NCBI GenBank assembly: GCA_911728435.2
Contig: OU452200.1
Location: 558,001 to 622,000 of the forward strand
Source: Apoderus coryli
Taxonomy: Eukaryota; Arthropoda; Insecta; Coleoptera; Attelabidae
Direction of reading: 5' to 3'
Length of the DNA stretch: 64,000 nucleotides
A model generated the notes under the pieces. That model had not been told where the DNA came from. It worked only from the letters and a program-made list of their open reading frames with translations, and searched no databases. Shown piece after piece: positions 33,750 through 45,937 of the stretch (positions are counted from its first letter, which is position 1; each line of letters begins with the position of its first letter). Made by a program: the position numbers and the translations under genes.

Positions 33750-34857
33750 TTCTCCAAAAATCGCTCAAGGCAAAAAAATTTGAGGTCTACACATTATAAA
33801 AATAGTACACTGCCTTAAATTATACAAAATCGATGAAACTAATGACTTTTGTTTCTCAAATCAAGCTATTCTACAAGACATAGTGAAATTAATTAGTTGT
33901 CATGGTTTTGTTTCATGATATGTTCAATATTTTCTCAAAGTTATGAATTGATGATGACAATCCCTCTCAGAAAAGAATATCTGATTGAATGCTCCCTTTC
34001 ATTCATATCGTTGCATCCGAGAAACTGTGTGTTGTGCCATTCATTACTCTGGGCCATTTGTCTTCAAAAATGCTGGATATTAAATCATTATTTTTGCCCT
34101 ATAGATTAAAGAACCAATTGCAGGAATTCAGGTTCCCAAAAATGTGGTTTTCTTCACAGATCTTTTAAAAACATACAAAGTTTAATCCGAAACTTAATTT
34201 TTAAATGTCTTCTAAAATCAAATCCTGCAAAATTTGATAACTGAGGTTTTCATGATCATTTTGAACTTTCAATCAAACTGCTTCGGGGTTATTAAGAGTC
34301 TCTGTCTAGAATAAAGGCTTGGGTATCCATAATAATTAAAATTTAATGGATTTTAGTCCTGGAGTTCTAGCTTTGCAAGAAAATTTACTATCTAATGATG
34401 AGGAAATTCTTGATTGAGATTATTCATTACCTCGTAAAGTGGGCATAAACCAAATTGCTTGTATTGAAATGGTAACGTCTTCTGAAGGCTTCGGAAAATC
34501 GTTTGGCTGAAATTGTGGGTGCTTTTGACAAAGTCTTAAAAACTGATGTTGTTTTTGAGGTTCGACAGTCGTCAGTTCAAGTTTTTTTTTTATAAAAGTC
34601 CATCTAAAATCCAGCCTCTCTTCGTTTCGTTTCAATACTGAACTACCTACGTCTAACTCATAGTTTGTAATGTATGTTGTATGTGTGAAAGGGCCCGTAT
34701 ACATCGTATTTCCTTCGGTTTCGCCGGCAATTGCATTTATTATTTACAAGACACGACCATGTATTAGTGGCATCAGTATTCAACTCACGCATTTCCAAAA
34801 CTTGAATACCTACAATATAGGTAGGTATATGCAGCTAGCAAATAGATGTAGGCTGTG
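33750..34857. other. Intergenic, no gene recognised
   Basis: Continuation of the sequence into which the LTR element inserted. Frames at 33897-34109 (+) and 34420-34704 (-) show no known domain. Confidence 0.45.
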
Positions 34858-35300
34858 TTAGGTGCATTCATAGACGTAGAAAAATGGCAAACATCCTCTT
34901 GGAAGAGATGTTGTGAATTTTTTATTCTGTAGTTTATTGTACTTCATGGTTTGATGAGGATGTAGTCAGATATTTCTAGTTGCGGTGAGTTGTTCAAATT
35001 TCTTTTTCAGTTTCTATAATCTCTATCCAAGTTTCCACTTACGATTGAGGTTTTGATCACTTATTTACTGGAACCAAACTGCACAAATGTCAGGCGAAGC
35101 TCGAATTAAAAGGGGTGTCCGACAGGGTTGCATCCTTTCGCCATTACTATTTAACTTACTCAAACAAAATATTCGAGAGTGCCCTGGAGAACAGTTCTGA
35201 AGGATGTTGAAAATATCCTGGATGGAAATGTAGATATGCTTGCGAGAATGTCAAAGGATCTCGAAGTCGTGCTCACACTCAAAGAACGAAAATTGGAATA
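34858..35300 (+). mobile_element. LINE reverse transcriptase scraps
   Basis: Two pieces. 34858-34975: GAFIDVEK then, shifted, ANILLEEML, an RT motif with the first catalytic Asp. 35095-35215: ARIKRGVRQGCILSPLLFNLL then NIRESALENSS, the palm motif of an 'endonuclease-reverse transcriptase' LINE; KERKLEYG at ~35280 is like the C-terminal RKLEYLGH block. They are probably from two different LINEs. Confidence 0.65.
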
Positions 35301-35994
35301 CGGATTTCGCAAATTAATAATAGTGTCACAAATAGTATTGGGAAGTATAAGAATATGAATTTTATAGCTACGGTGTCTTCGCCTAGTCCCAATTTGAGAG
35401 TTAGAAAATAAGGGTAGAGCCTCCCTTATGTCTTTTAGTATTTGAAGATTCAGGTAAGTCTTAAAAACCCAACGGGGGGATTAGTGCTTTTTGTCGCTAG
35501 TAAGACTCCACGTTCACTCCGCCAAGGTTCGAGAGAAGACCCCGTTTTTTCCTGTTGCGTAAAAATTTATAACCTTTGATTATCTCCATTCTTTCGAATA
35601 TCGACCAATGCAACTGTCTATTCTTAGCGTCGGTCGGACCGTTTTTTGTTGAATTTGCAATTTGTCTATTAGGTACAATACCAATGCTAAAATCATGAAC
35701 TTGACGAACTTTTTAATAATTATTAATCAGCATAAAATTGCTAGTTCGACCGGATGCAATATTTTTATTACAATATACCGGGTGTGACAATAGAAGGAAA
35801 AATCGATAGCAGAAGACGACCCCATAATGGTTTCAACAGACTCTTCTTGTTTAGGCTAGATGAGTCATACATTAAAAGTGTTTCTTCGCATAGTACATGG
35901 AACGATGAGAGGTGTAGGGACCTGGATGAGACTGAGTTTGGCTCTAGGAATGCACTAGGCACTAAGCACTTTTTGCACTAAATATACTTCTTCA
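35301..35994. other. Spacer between LINE fragments
   Basis: Contains a more GC-rich stretch (35380-35560, e.g. CCCAACGGGGGGATTAG) that I could not assign, and ATACCGGGTGTGACAATAG at 35776, which resembles the CAGGGTGT TE termini. The 75-codon frame at 35754-35981 is unassigned. Confidence 0.4.
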
Positions 35995-36990
35995 AAAGTG
36001 TCGTGACCAACGCAAGGATATGTTTCATAGATTATGAAAAAGCTTTCGATAGGGTTCAGCATGAAACACTTTTGAACATACTAAGAACCTTGGGAATCGA
36101 TGGTACAGATCTGAAAATTATAGAGAGCTTGTATTCGACTTCTGCGTCCAATACAAGTTGGTCTGATTCAATGGAAGACTAACCAATGAATGTTACATTC
36201 AACGAGGCGTCAGACAGGGATGCATCCTCTCCCCGCTGTTGTTCAACATCTACTCGGATGGATTTAAACAGGCTTTGCAAGATAAACACATCGGAGTGAA
36301 AAATAACGGTGAGGTTATTAATAACATTCGATATGCCGACGATATGGTCATCTTGTGCGATAGTATCCAGGGCCTTCAAGAGTTGTTGGATAGTGTAAAC
36401 ACAAAAGGAAGGGAAATGGGTTTGAAAATAAATGTCAGTCAGACAAAATTTATGATATTCAGTTGCCAACCGTACGCCGAAGCTTCCCTGCAGACCATCA
36501 AAACATTGAGAGAGTTACCCAATTGTTGAAACAGCTCGCACAACTTTTCTGAGCATGAAATCAAATCTAAAATTACGTCAAAGAATGATCAAATGTTATA
36601 TTTGGTCCGTGTTGTTGTATAGAGCTGAGACCTGGACTTTAAAGGCTGCTACGATCAATCCTCTAGAAGCATTTGAGAAGTGGTTGCACAGAAAAATGCT
36701 CCAAATACCCTGGACAGCTATGCAGACCAATGAAACAGTGTTCGTGAATTATTTGACACTATTTAGATACGAAATATATCATATCTGGAACATGTTCTTA
36801 GAGGAGACCGATACAAGGTGCTCCCGATTATAATGAAGGGTAAAATCAAAGGCAGACGAGGAATTGGAAGGAAGCAGATGTCATGGCTCAAGAATATTCG
36901 CGATTGGATTGGAATAAAAAGTGACGAAGAACTATTCAGTTTAGAAGAAAACCGTGAATAACTCGCCAATGTAACTGCCAACGTTAGGGG
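35995..36990 (+). mobile_element. LINE reverse transcriptase, same group as the 15.5-kb copy
   Basis: Plus strand, with breaks: ARICFIDYEKAFDRVQHETL, RTLGIDGTDLKII, a degraded GVRQGCILSP (36200-36235), NIYSDGFKQALQD, NIRYADDMVILCD (YADD intact), LKINVSQTKFMIFS, MIKCYIWSVLLYRAETWTL, EAFEKWLHRKMLQIPWT, then GRRGIGRKQMSWLKNIRDW. At least three frameshifts or stops. Motif order and wording match the 15.5-17.5 kb LINE but as a different, older subfamily. Confidence 0.88.
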
Positions 36991-37882
36991 TTATAATGTC
37001 GCTGGATATCGACAGGATTTGCGTTGCAGATTTTTGTGGATGGATAGAAAATTAAAAAGTTTTTAAAGGACGCTCCTGTGTCATAAAAGTGTACCGATTG
37101 CAAAGCCTATATTCAGAATAAATAATTGATTAAAGTACATATACCTACCCTACACAAAATGGAACTTTGGCTATTTTAAAACGTTTTATGTCTACGCTCT
37201 CAAACTCGTATAGCACTAGTACATGTTGATCAAATTTTTATAAAGCAAAAATATCAGTTTAAAACCACTTTTAAGTAGGTATACCTACACGTTTGAAGTC
37301 TGTAATTTGCCAGTAACATGAATGCTTGTTCAAAAATGGCCATAGGATGACACTTAGATCGCGTTACTAGAATTGTTTCCATATCCATTTAAAACTAAAC
37401 TAGAATTGTTTCCATATGATTTTTATTTAGTATGAATCTTCAAATGATACGTGTTTAAATTTGACAGCAATCTGGCTTTTGAATCGTTAGTTATAACATT
37501 TTTTCTACTCCTGTTTCGTTAACCCGTCTATTGCAAAACTGTTAACGCGACATATAAATTGTTTTGTTTCTTACTTGTTGCCAAAAATCGAAGAGTAACT
37601 AAAATCCGGTCTTCGGGAGGTATAGCCAATCTCATTTTAGTATCTTGCTTTTGAATACCTACTTGTTTGAATTAAAGATAAAATGTATTCAAAATCATCA
37701 TTAAACATTCTCAGGAAATTTTGCAGCTGAATGGAGTCTTCTGTCCGCAATTCTTCAAGTAATGTATTTTGGAGACTTAAATCTATCTACTACTACTACT
37801 TTTTCAATACAATGTCTAGCGAAGAAGAGCTAATTTGTACCCCGCCTGAGATTAGGGAATTCAGTTGCAGTCGTAGAAAACG
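36991..37882. other. Intergenic, nothing recognised
   Basis: AT-rich. ACTAGAATTGTTTCCATAT occurs twice within 60 bp (37370 and 37408). A CTACTACTACT run lies at 37788-37800. Confidence 0.4.
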
Positions 37883-38013
37883 TATAGTATGTAACACGTG
37901 AGGAATCAGCTATTCGGAACTCGTGGACCGTCACCCTCGCCTATCGGCTCGGGTGACAAATTTCCACTCGTTCAGAATATACCACATTCCTCACTTGTTA
38001 CAGCATATACTAT
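37883..38013. repeat. Foldback element (~130 bp)
   Basis: Left arm TATAGTATGTAACACGTGAG, GAATCAGCTATTC, ACTCGTGG pairs imperfectly with right arm CCACTCGTTCAGAATAT, ATTCCTCACTTGTTACAG, CATATACTAT. The centre holds a second perfect stem GTCACCC...GGGTGAC. No coding capacity. Confidence 0.75.
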
Positions 38014-38312
38014 TTCTTCTGTGTAAAGTATTTCTGCTTCAATTTTAATTCTGAAATGGATTCTGATTCTGAATTTGAGTGCACTCAAATTATATTATAT
38101 TAGAAGCCGAAAAAGTAGTCAATGGAATCCTTCCGGAGAAATCCAAAACGCGCTATGAAAAAGCTTATACCCAACTTAGAACTAACTTAAAAGTAACTAA
38201 AAAATAGAAAAATACAAAAAAGGAAATACACGCATCAAAACGAAAGAAAATTGGGAAGATTACAAGAACAATTAATAATAACAATAAATAATTAACACAT
38301 GAACATAATTCA

Positions 38313-39113
38313 TCAAAACAAATCCAAATCAGTAGCCCGCAAACAGGTCTTTAAACTTTTCTTAAAAGAATCAAGCGATACATTAAAAAAATCAACTGTA
38401 ATAACTAATAGGTTGCTGTATTTACAAGCCCGAAATAGCGGTGCTTTAGATTCATAATTAGAACGAATCTGTGGCACCCAAAATAAACTAGCGCTTCTAG
38501 AGTGAACCCTAGGGACACGAAACCATAGCTGCTGAAGCAACCGAGGACAATCCAACATATTGTTGATGAACTTAAAAAGAAAGATCTGAGATGCGAGGAT
38601 ACGTCTCTCGGCTAATGGCCGAAATTCGAACCTTGTCAGGCCGTGATCACACTTACGAGGAGAAAAATATCCATCAATTTTAAATGACAAATATTTTAAA
38701 AACTTACGTTGGATACTCTCCAATCTCTGTATATGAACACAGTAGATGGGCCACCAAATAATTGTAGCGAATTCCAAAATAGACACAACAAAGGCGAAAT
38801 AGAGACTTTTCAGGCAGTCCATGTTGTTGAATTCTCTGGTCTGTCTAAAAATAAATCCTAACATTCGCAAAGCATTAGCAGAAACTTGCTCAATGTGGTA
38901 GTTGAAAGATAAATCACCATCCAAGTATACACCAAGATCTTTGATTAAAGCGCAGCGTTCCAAATTTGAATTATCGATGTAGTTTCCCAAAAACGGATCT
39001 TGACGTCTTGTAAATGTCACCGACTTACATTTGTTCAGATTTAGAGGAAGTCTATTTATATCACACCATTTTGAGAGGCGACACAGATCTGTTTGAAGCT
39101 GTGCGCAATCGTT
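38313..39113 (-). mobile_element. Jockey-type LINE ORF2 C-terminal part, intact frame
   Basis: Minus strand, uninterrupted from about 39113 to the stop at 38313: DCAQLQTDLCRLSKWCD, LPLNLNKCKSVTFTRR, KDLGVYLDGDLSFNYHIEQV, RMLGFIFRQTREF, FAFVVSILEFATIIWWPIY, HIQRLESIQRKFLKYLSF, and the acidic end RATDLDLF. This is the segment after the YADD box. The rest of the element is missing at 39113, where a Crypton on the other strand starts. The frame without stops over 267 codons suggests a fairly recent copy. Confidence 0.9.
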
Positions 39114-39783
39114 CTCACATGGTCTGTATATTCTATGCTGAATATAAGAGATGATACTAACATTGCCAATTATCCTAAATTAAAAGCACACTTGAAAAGG
39201 CAATCAGATCGCTATAATGGGAAAAATACTTATTCTAGATATGTTTGCTTTGTGTATTACAGCAAAGGAAAATACTTAATAACTACTTTGTTAATTTTAG
39301 GTAGTTTTAATTTGTGGAATCTGTGGAGCTTGTCGCAAACAAGAATTAAAGAATATAAAAATATCCGACATAGAGGATACAGGAAACAGATTATTGTTTA
39401 AAATTCCTGATACAAAAACAAACATTTTTAGATCATTTATTGTCTCGGAAAATTTTTACAACTTATAGAAGAAATACATTGAAATCCGTGACAAAATTAA
39501 GGAACAAACGATTACCCAAGTTTTTTTACAATACCAAAAAGGCGCTTCTCATAAACAATATCTCGTAGTGTCTGAAATTGCCTCAACCTGAAACGTATAC
39601 TGGACACTGCTTCAGAAGATATTCGGCCACAATGCTTGTAGATGCTGGTGGTGATTTGATGTCTCTTAAAAGACATGGTGGTTGGAAGTCTTCTGCTGTA
39701 GCAGAAAGTTATTTAGACGACTGTATGTTAAATAAAGCAACTACCGCGAGCAGAATTTTACAATGCGTAGAGAAAGAAATTTA
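39103..39783 (+). mobile_element. Crypton tyrosine recombinase, family 1, broken
   Basis: Plus strand: WSVYSMLNIRDDTNIANYPK, LKAHLKRQSDRYNGK (core-binding region), then after a frameshift near 39295 LICGICGACRKQELKNIK with the first catalytic Arg, IPDTKTNIFRSFIV, a stop at ~39465, and PETYTGHCFRRYSAT (His-x-x-Arg), LKRHGGWKSSAVAESYL (His/Trp and nucleophile Tyr). All five usual recombinase positions are visible, though split over frames. The ~39570 N-terminal part of the catalytic domain is eroded. Crypton elements move by tyrosine recombinase without TIRs. Confidence 0.87.
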
Positions 39784-40416
39784 AGTCCAATGATGGAGGA
39801 ATCGCTGAAACTGGGGCTGATTTTGACGAGAAAGAGAAATCGTACTATAAAAGTGGTTGTTTTTTTCTTACTTATCCTATACGGACTCCTGAATGACCAT
39901 ACGTATGATGAACAAACAAAAATAGAAATAATGATGAGATCGATGTAGCATGGTCGGTGCCGGTGAATTGAATTATCTTGTTTTTCTGCCTATAATGATA
40001 AATGGAATAATTCATTCTTCTATATAGGAAATTTCGATTTACATTTGAAAACAAAAACTTCTTCTTTGTACGAAAAATGCTAGATCCGATTGTATCTGAC
40101 AAATCTGTTTGTCAATCTTTGCAAAACAGATTTCCTTGTGAAAAGCCGTCGAGTGGGTGTTGGGGCCCATTTTTATTTTCATTTTCATCTGATAAAATAA
40201 TGCATGTCGTTGGCGTATACAGTGATGAATCTCTCAACCATTGAAGACAAAAGCAAAATGTGTTTTTCGTCGGCAGAACCATCTCCTTTTTATTCTATTT
40301 TTTTCAATGTGACTAATTTATCACCATTTACAACTACTGGCAGATGGAAATCTCCTTCTTATTGGGTTTTAGACGCTTCTATTTGAATGATGGAATTGGG
40401 TTACAACAGAGATATA
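39784..40416. other. Spacer, nothing recognised
   Basis: AT-rich; ends at TATA just before the TIR of the 6.3-kb element. ORF-like stretches are short and unassigned. Confidence 0.4.
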
Positions 40417-40679
40417 CAGTGTGTCTACGGAAGTTGGCGGCATATAGGAAACTTTTTTATTATTAATACTATAAAATGGCTTAGGAATTCCCCAGGTGTC
40501 TCACAGAAATCTGCCTGCTTTATTGCCTACCATTAGGCGTTATGGACGCGTTAAGAACATTTTCAAAAGAATGCGAAATAAAAATGTAAATGGGCCAAGA
40601 TCTCAATAAATGCATAAAAATTACTCTACCCTTACTAGAACGTCAGCAGATATGGTTTCAGTAGGATGTTGCCCCATGT

Positions 40680-40840
40680 TACAGCAGATTAGATATACGT
40701 CAATACAATTGAAGAGTTTTTCATCGTTTTTCGGAAATTCCTTGGGCTCCGCGGTATTCACATTTAACCCCACTCGATTTGTTCTTGTGGGGTTCCTTAA
40801 AGCGAGAGGCTTAACTTCAAAGGCCATTTCAAGTTGTTGA
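40680..40840 (+). pseudogene. IS630/mariner-like transposase, third-Asp block
   Basis: Plus strand, one frame: VRQYN, RVFHRFSEIPWAPRYSHLT, PLDLFLWGSLKRE. The family motif is PxRSPDLTPLDFFLWGxLK; here SPD has become YSH, losing the Asp of that triplet while PLD remains. Stops lie on both sides. It sits 260 bp inside the left TIR of the 6.3-kb element. Confidence 0.75.
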
Positions 40841-41319
40841 CCATTTAGGGAACCGTCTGGTTCGCTATGTCTTAAGAGGGGAATCCGAAATGGTTACTTA
40901 CAAAAATGTCCGATGGTGGCGCTAGTGAATCTCATGTCATTCCAAGTTATTCATTTCTTAACTTAGAGTAATTTTCTAGAATATTTTAATACATTCTTCT
41001 CCTCAATAGGTGTCGCCAAAAACTAATACATAGTGGCAACAAAATCGCATATTTCTATTTTGCGTAAATTATTTTCACATTCTTTTTTGTGCTACTATTC
41101 TTATACGTTTGATGCTTATCTTCGCTTAGACTAGTTATAGTTATATACCATTATACATAAAAAGGATGAATGTAAAAAAACTGGTTTTATTTGCGATAAA
41201 TAGTCAAGATTTTTAAATATTTTCACAAATTGATGATCTTTGTGAAAACCGTAAAACATAGGTAAATGACACCTTAAAACGAATCCCAGTTATTTTTGAG
41301 GGACTATTAAAATACTCCA

Positions 41320-41395
41320 ATACAGGGTGTTCTATTTAAAAAACCAGAACTATCATAATACATACTTATCTATTCTTTGGACCGCCCTGTATGCT
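41320..41395. repeat. Short CAGGGTG-bounded repeat
   Basis: TACAGGGTGTTCTATTTAAA at 41322 and GACCGCCCTGTA at 41391 face each other over ~75 bp, like a tiny or worn MITE. Confidence 0.45.
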
Positions 41396-42015
41396 TGCAG
41401 TGTTTTTCAAAATGTATTAGGTTAGCCCTGTTGTTTTAGTTTGTCAGTTTCAAAACCATGAGACGCTTATTTCATGCATCAAAGAGTGTCTTTCCTAATA
41501 GTATACAATGTGTCCAGAAACTAATGGACCAAGCGAAAGCCACAAATTCTAGAGCAGATTTCATGGCAATTCAACGCCAAACTTCTAATGCGAAATTGCT
41601 TCCGAAAGAAGTTATAGTTTTTAAAAGATGGTGGCTTAGCATAGGTTTTTTAAAGGTATCGCGAAAGCGCCTTTAGCCATTGGAGTGAAAGGTGACAAAG
41701 ATATTTCCCTAAATAGAAGCATTCGTTAGCCATACACTGCTGAATTAAATTGCGAACTTAGGCGTCTAAACGGGTATCAACGGACATTTTTAATAAAAAC
41801 TTCTTTTTCACTAACTTTTGGAGAATTCTGACATCATTCTTAGGAAATATGAGGTATTCTTATCTCAATATGATAGAATGCTGCATTTTCGAGAAAAATT
41901 AAGTTTTAGTTTAATATGCGGTTTAACATAGTACCTATCTATTTGATTTACGATTGGTACAGTGATTATTTTAACAGTAAAAATTTTAAAAATTAAGTAG
42001 GGTATTAGGTATTAT

Positions 42016-43929
42016 GAGTCTATACAGGGTGTCCCAAATATAAGAAATGAACCATAGTTGTGTTTTTTTAAATGGAATGCCCTGTATATGAATATATTTT
42101 TGAGATTCCCCGTTCAAAATAAACCTAACTTTCATTAAAGTACATCTCACCTAAACCTGACAGTTTTTTAAATAATTAAATTTTTATAAAAATATAGACA
42201 TAATATGAATGAACAAATTCACACCTATTTGTTTGTTCTTTTTAAGCCAGTCTGGGTTGATAAATATACCCACTTATCACTTGTTACGCCAAATATAAAA
42301 AACCCGCAATACTACAGGGTGTCCAATAATATAATTTAAATGAACGTAAAGCTTAATTCTAAATAACTTGTTTATTTCAAATGGAACACCCAGTATATGA
42401 GGTCAAAATTAGATGCATAAAGTAATTATCTGTCAAATATTATAATACTTGGAAAATGTAGACCACCATGTATTTGATGATGCAAAAATTAAAGTTAAAT
42501 TAAAGTTTTCTTATAGATATGTATACTTATCTTTAATTTTGCATGGAAGAGGCACACATATTGGCAATAAGAGGAAGAATTTTCAAAAATATAATATTTA
42601 TCAAGTCAGCCATGAGAATTTGAGAAGATAGAATACATTTTTTTAATTTGATATTTACTGTCAAATAGTCTGTTGAAAATTCTTACTTAAGAGTTGAGAA
42701 TTTTTCAGAAAACAGTTTTTGATCTGTGACATTTGATTTAATTCAATTCAAAAATGAGAACCTATTCCAAAGGAGAAAGAATAGACATGATTTTTATTCT
42801 GGGAGAATGGTCCAAAAACGCTTTACTGGCATCGCGAGTTTACGCTCAAAGGCTCCTCGCGCAAAATCACCCCAAAAAAGCGGTCTTCGAGAGACTGTTA
42901 AGGCAGTTTAACGAAAGATACCACCGAAACACAGTGCAACTGCATCAAGAACTTTTCAATATTGATTTTAAATCGTGTTGAATTTTGTACATGGGCGAGG
43001 AACAAAATCATCGCAAATGAAAACTTTTTTAATAGAAGAGATGAAGAACCAAATAAAAGCGTTTAGAAGCGTTACACCAGGTTAAAGTTGTTGAAGGATT
43101 TAAGAAAAGGATTCATATGTGCCTAGAGTCCAATCATTTTGAACATTTATTATAAAATTTATCAGTTTTTATGTAGGTATATGTTGTTATTTAATTTAAG
43201 TGAAAAATGTATTTATTTATTATGTTATTGTTTAAATTATGGTTTGTCAAATTCTCATGGCCGACATGACAAATATAATTTTAAAAAATTCTTCCTATTA
43301 CTACAAATATGTGATTTTTCCATACATTAAAAAAATAGACATATCTATAGGAAAACCTTATAGTGATCAATAGATAATTCATTTCATCATCATCAAATAC
43401 AGGATGGTCTACATGAAATTAACAGGTTCAATTAAAAATTCGCATAATATTATGAATATGTGCATTTTCCACGAAAACGTCAAGAGTAACATAGGAAAGT
43501 ATTATAATATTTGACAGAGAATTACTCTGTGCATCTAATTTTTACCTCATATACCAGGTGTTCCATTTGAAATAAACAAGTTATTTAGAATTAAACTTTA
43601 CATTCATATAAGTTATATTATTGGACATCCTGTATTTAGTATTGGGGATTTTTTTATATTTGGCGTAACAAGTGATGATGCCTAGACTGGCTTAAAAAGA
43701 ATAAACAAATAGGTGTGAATTTTTTCAGTCAAATTATGTCTATATTTTTATTAAAATTTAAATATTTAAAAAACTGTCAGGTTTAGGTAAGATGTGCTTT
43801 AATGAAAGTTAGGTTTATTTTGAACGGGGAATCTAAAAATGTATTCATATACAGGGCATTCCATTTAAAAAACACAACTATGGTTAAGTTCTTATATTTG
43901 GGACACCCTGTATAGACTCAAAATATTTT
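42016..43929 (+). mobile_element. 1.9-kb element with ~440-bp terminal inverted repeats
   Basis: Left arm 42016-42465 and right arm 43480-43929 are inverted copies with a few indels. They begin GAGTCTATACAGGGTGTCCC and both contain a second internal CAGGGTGTCC...GGAACACC block. The CAGGGTGTCCC motif next to TA fits IS630/Tc1/mariner-like elements. The interior (42466-43480) has only a DUF4817-type helix-turn-helix frame. Inserted within the 6.3-kb element. Confidence 0.88.
42754..42981 (+). CDS. DUF4817-like helix-turn-helix ORF, transposase N-terminus
   Basis: ATG at 42754; 75 codons: MRTYSKGERIDMIFILGEWS, KNALLASRVYAQRLL, AQNHPKKAVFERLLRQFNE, RYHRNTVQ, stop at 42979. It follows the pattern of the DUF4817 DNA-binding domain (E-x-x-DMIxIxGE ... 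AARxYAxRxP-x-RxHPSxxxFxRL). In complete elements this domain precedes the DDE catalytic domain; here the rest is missing, so it is either a remnant or a stand-alone DNA-binding peptide. Intact frame, AT-rich surroundings. Confidence 0.7.
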   Translation: MRTYSKGERIDMIFILGEWSKNALLASRVYAQRLLAQNHPKKAVFERLLRQFNERYHRNTVQLHQELFNIDFKSC

Positions 43930-44744
43930 TAAAATGTAGCCTTAAATCATTTTTATCGAACCCATGAATAAAACTTTAAGGAAATTAAATAGTTTAGCCA
44001 CAGTATTCCGTGTAGTATGGCGTGAATAACCCTGTATATACGTTCCAACTACCTAATTGGTGAAATTTTAAACGCTATTTAAACCCCCACCAAGGGTATC
44101 TTATAATTTTATAATAACTACCAGTCGGGAGTTCTTGTAATCTCTTTATAGATCATAAAAAATCAGTTGTGTCACCCCAAAACTTTCCCGACTAGTTATA
44201 ATAAAATCAAAAATATATGACCTGCGTTACGAAACAGAATTTTAATAATTATTATAATTGTATTATTTCCAATAAACTAACGTAACAAACTACTCGTAAC
44301 TACTTTATTCCTTATTATATTTATCCTCTAACAGTAGGTATACCTACATACCTAATATTACCATAGATGTTTATTCTTTGATATTACTGTACAGGGCTAA
44401 AGTTAATAATCCCTACTCCTAGTACACACGCATATACACACCACATACAACTATATATTAATAATATAAGTACGACAAAACCATTAGATTTTTGTGTCAC
44501 TGTGTATAAACAGCGCCATCTCTTCAATGCTGTCCCAACTACGCTGGAATTGTTCCTTGGCTAAATTTTTAAAAAAATATAAGAAAATGGCGGATATTTG
44601 AAGGGAAATTTGAGGGTTTTTTTTATATATGGATATTGTCTAATACAGAAAGTTTTCACGTACAATTTTAATTACAAGTGATTGTTAAATATATAAATTA
44701 GGTAATAAAGTAATATTATCATTATTAAATATTAGAATCATAGC
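43930..44744. other. Nothing recognised
   Basis: AT-rich spacer within the 6.3-kb element; an AACCCTGTATATAC end-like motif at about 44030 and an ACACACGCATATACACACC run near 44425. Confidence 0.4.
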
Positions 44745-45262
44745 ACAAAATGAGGAAAACGTTGCTGACTTTGAACTCAATTTATTAAGTAATTATTTAT
44801 TGTTGTAGCCTCAAAATACCTTATTACCTAATCCAAACCTTAGTCTTTAAAACCTTATTAAAATTTTTGCTACCAGATACGTATTAGTGGAGATTTCCAT
44901 CCACAAAAATATATCTGTAAATTTGAAAAAGTTACCCATGTTTGAACTCAATGTATGAGTTAACTATTTAATCTTTCCGCTTGAAAATACTTCATTACCT
45001 AATCCCATCTTTTGTCTTTAAAACCCTATGAAAATTTTTGCTAGCAGTTACGTCTTAGTGGCGACTACCATGCGCAAAATTATGCCTGCAAAGCGAAATA
45101 TGATGATTTTCTAACTCTGTTTTTGAACTAACTATCCAATATTTCAACTTCAAAATACTTCAATACCTAATCCCATCTTTACTCTTTAACTCCCTATCAA
45201 AATTTTTGTTACCAGATACGTATTAGTGGAGTCTACCATGCGCAAAAATAGGTCTGCAAACG
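44745..45262 (+). repeat. Tandem repeat, three ~170-bp units
   Basis: The block TACCTAATCC..., then GTCTTTAAAACC, AAAATTTTTGCTA and ACGTATTAGTGGAG recurs with the anchor CCTAATCC at 44827, 44998 and 45166, i.e. spacing 171 and 168 bp. Copies have diverged considerably. Confidence 0.85.
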
Positions 45263-45848
45263 ATTGTATTCAAACGCCCCTCTTAAGAGAATTTTGTAAT
45301 AGAACTGTTACATGTATGAACAGAGATGGAGGATATGTGGAGGCATTAGTAAATTGAAGATATAGATATTGTCCATTAGTATTTATTGTAAGACAATAAA
45401 TTATACATACAAGTTGTTATTCATTTAATTTTAATTTAAAGGTTATCAGTGTTCAATAAAAATTAAGAGATAATTGTTTTTAAAAGTTTATTTAAAATTG
45501 TTTTATCAAATTTATAATAATTATTAAATGCAATTCATTAATGTGCAAACTTAAATTTTCAACGTTATCGCATAGGAAATGTCGGAAAAAATAGTTTTTA
45601 ATGTAAAGAAACAATGTTGAATATTTGATAATAGCTTATTGAGCACCGCAACGTGCAATGCCACTTGAATTATTTTTAATGCTGACAACAATATTTTAAA
45701 TATAAAATGTGGTAAGTTGCACGTAGTTTAAAATCGTTTGAACTGGTTCACTTACTTTGTAATACATATTTTCAGATCTGTAATTGTTATCAATTCATCC
45801 TTGAATAATGCATTAAGTAGCTTTCTAATTTCGACCCTATTATTACCA
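45263..45848. other. Nothing recognised
   Basis: AT-rich DNA with no TE protein motif. Confidence 0.4.
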
Positions 45849-45877
45849 CTGATGATGAGAGTATATACTCTCGAAAC
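45849..45877 (+). ncRNA. Hammerhead-like hairpin remnant
   Basis: CTGATGA, one extra T, perfect stem GAGAGTA/TACTCTC, then GAAAC. This has the order of a hammerhead core (CUGANGA, stem II, GAAA) but with one base too many before stem II, and I could not fold a convincing stem III with a cleavage triplet. Such motifs are known from Penelope-like elements and related retroelements. The following CATGTATGG also occurs in the palindrome at 6.74 kb. Likely a retroelement relic. Confidence 0.35.
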
Positions 45878-45937
45878 ATGTATGGTACATTGATTTAATT
45901 ATAAAAGATTATATTGTGGAGTAGACGTCTTTCATTC

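Noticed and set aside
34420..34704. 94-codon minus frame
   Set aside because: Reads like a random protein with no family resemblance or repeat context.
36239..36833. Two separate host genes
   Set aside because: Together with flanking pieces they form one broken LINE RT with a YADD box.
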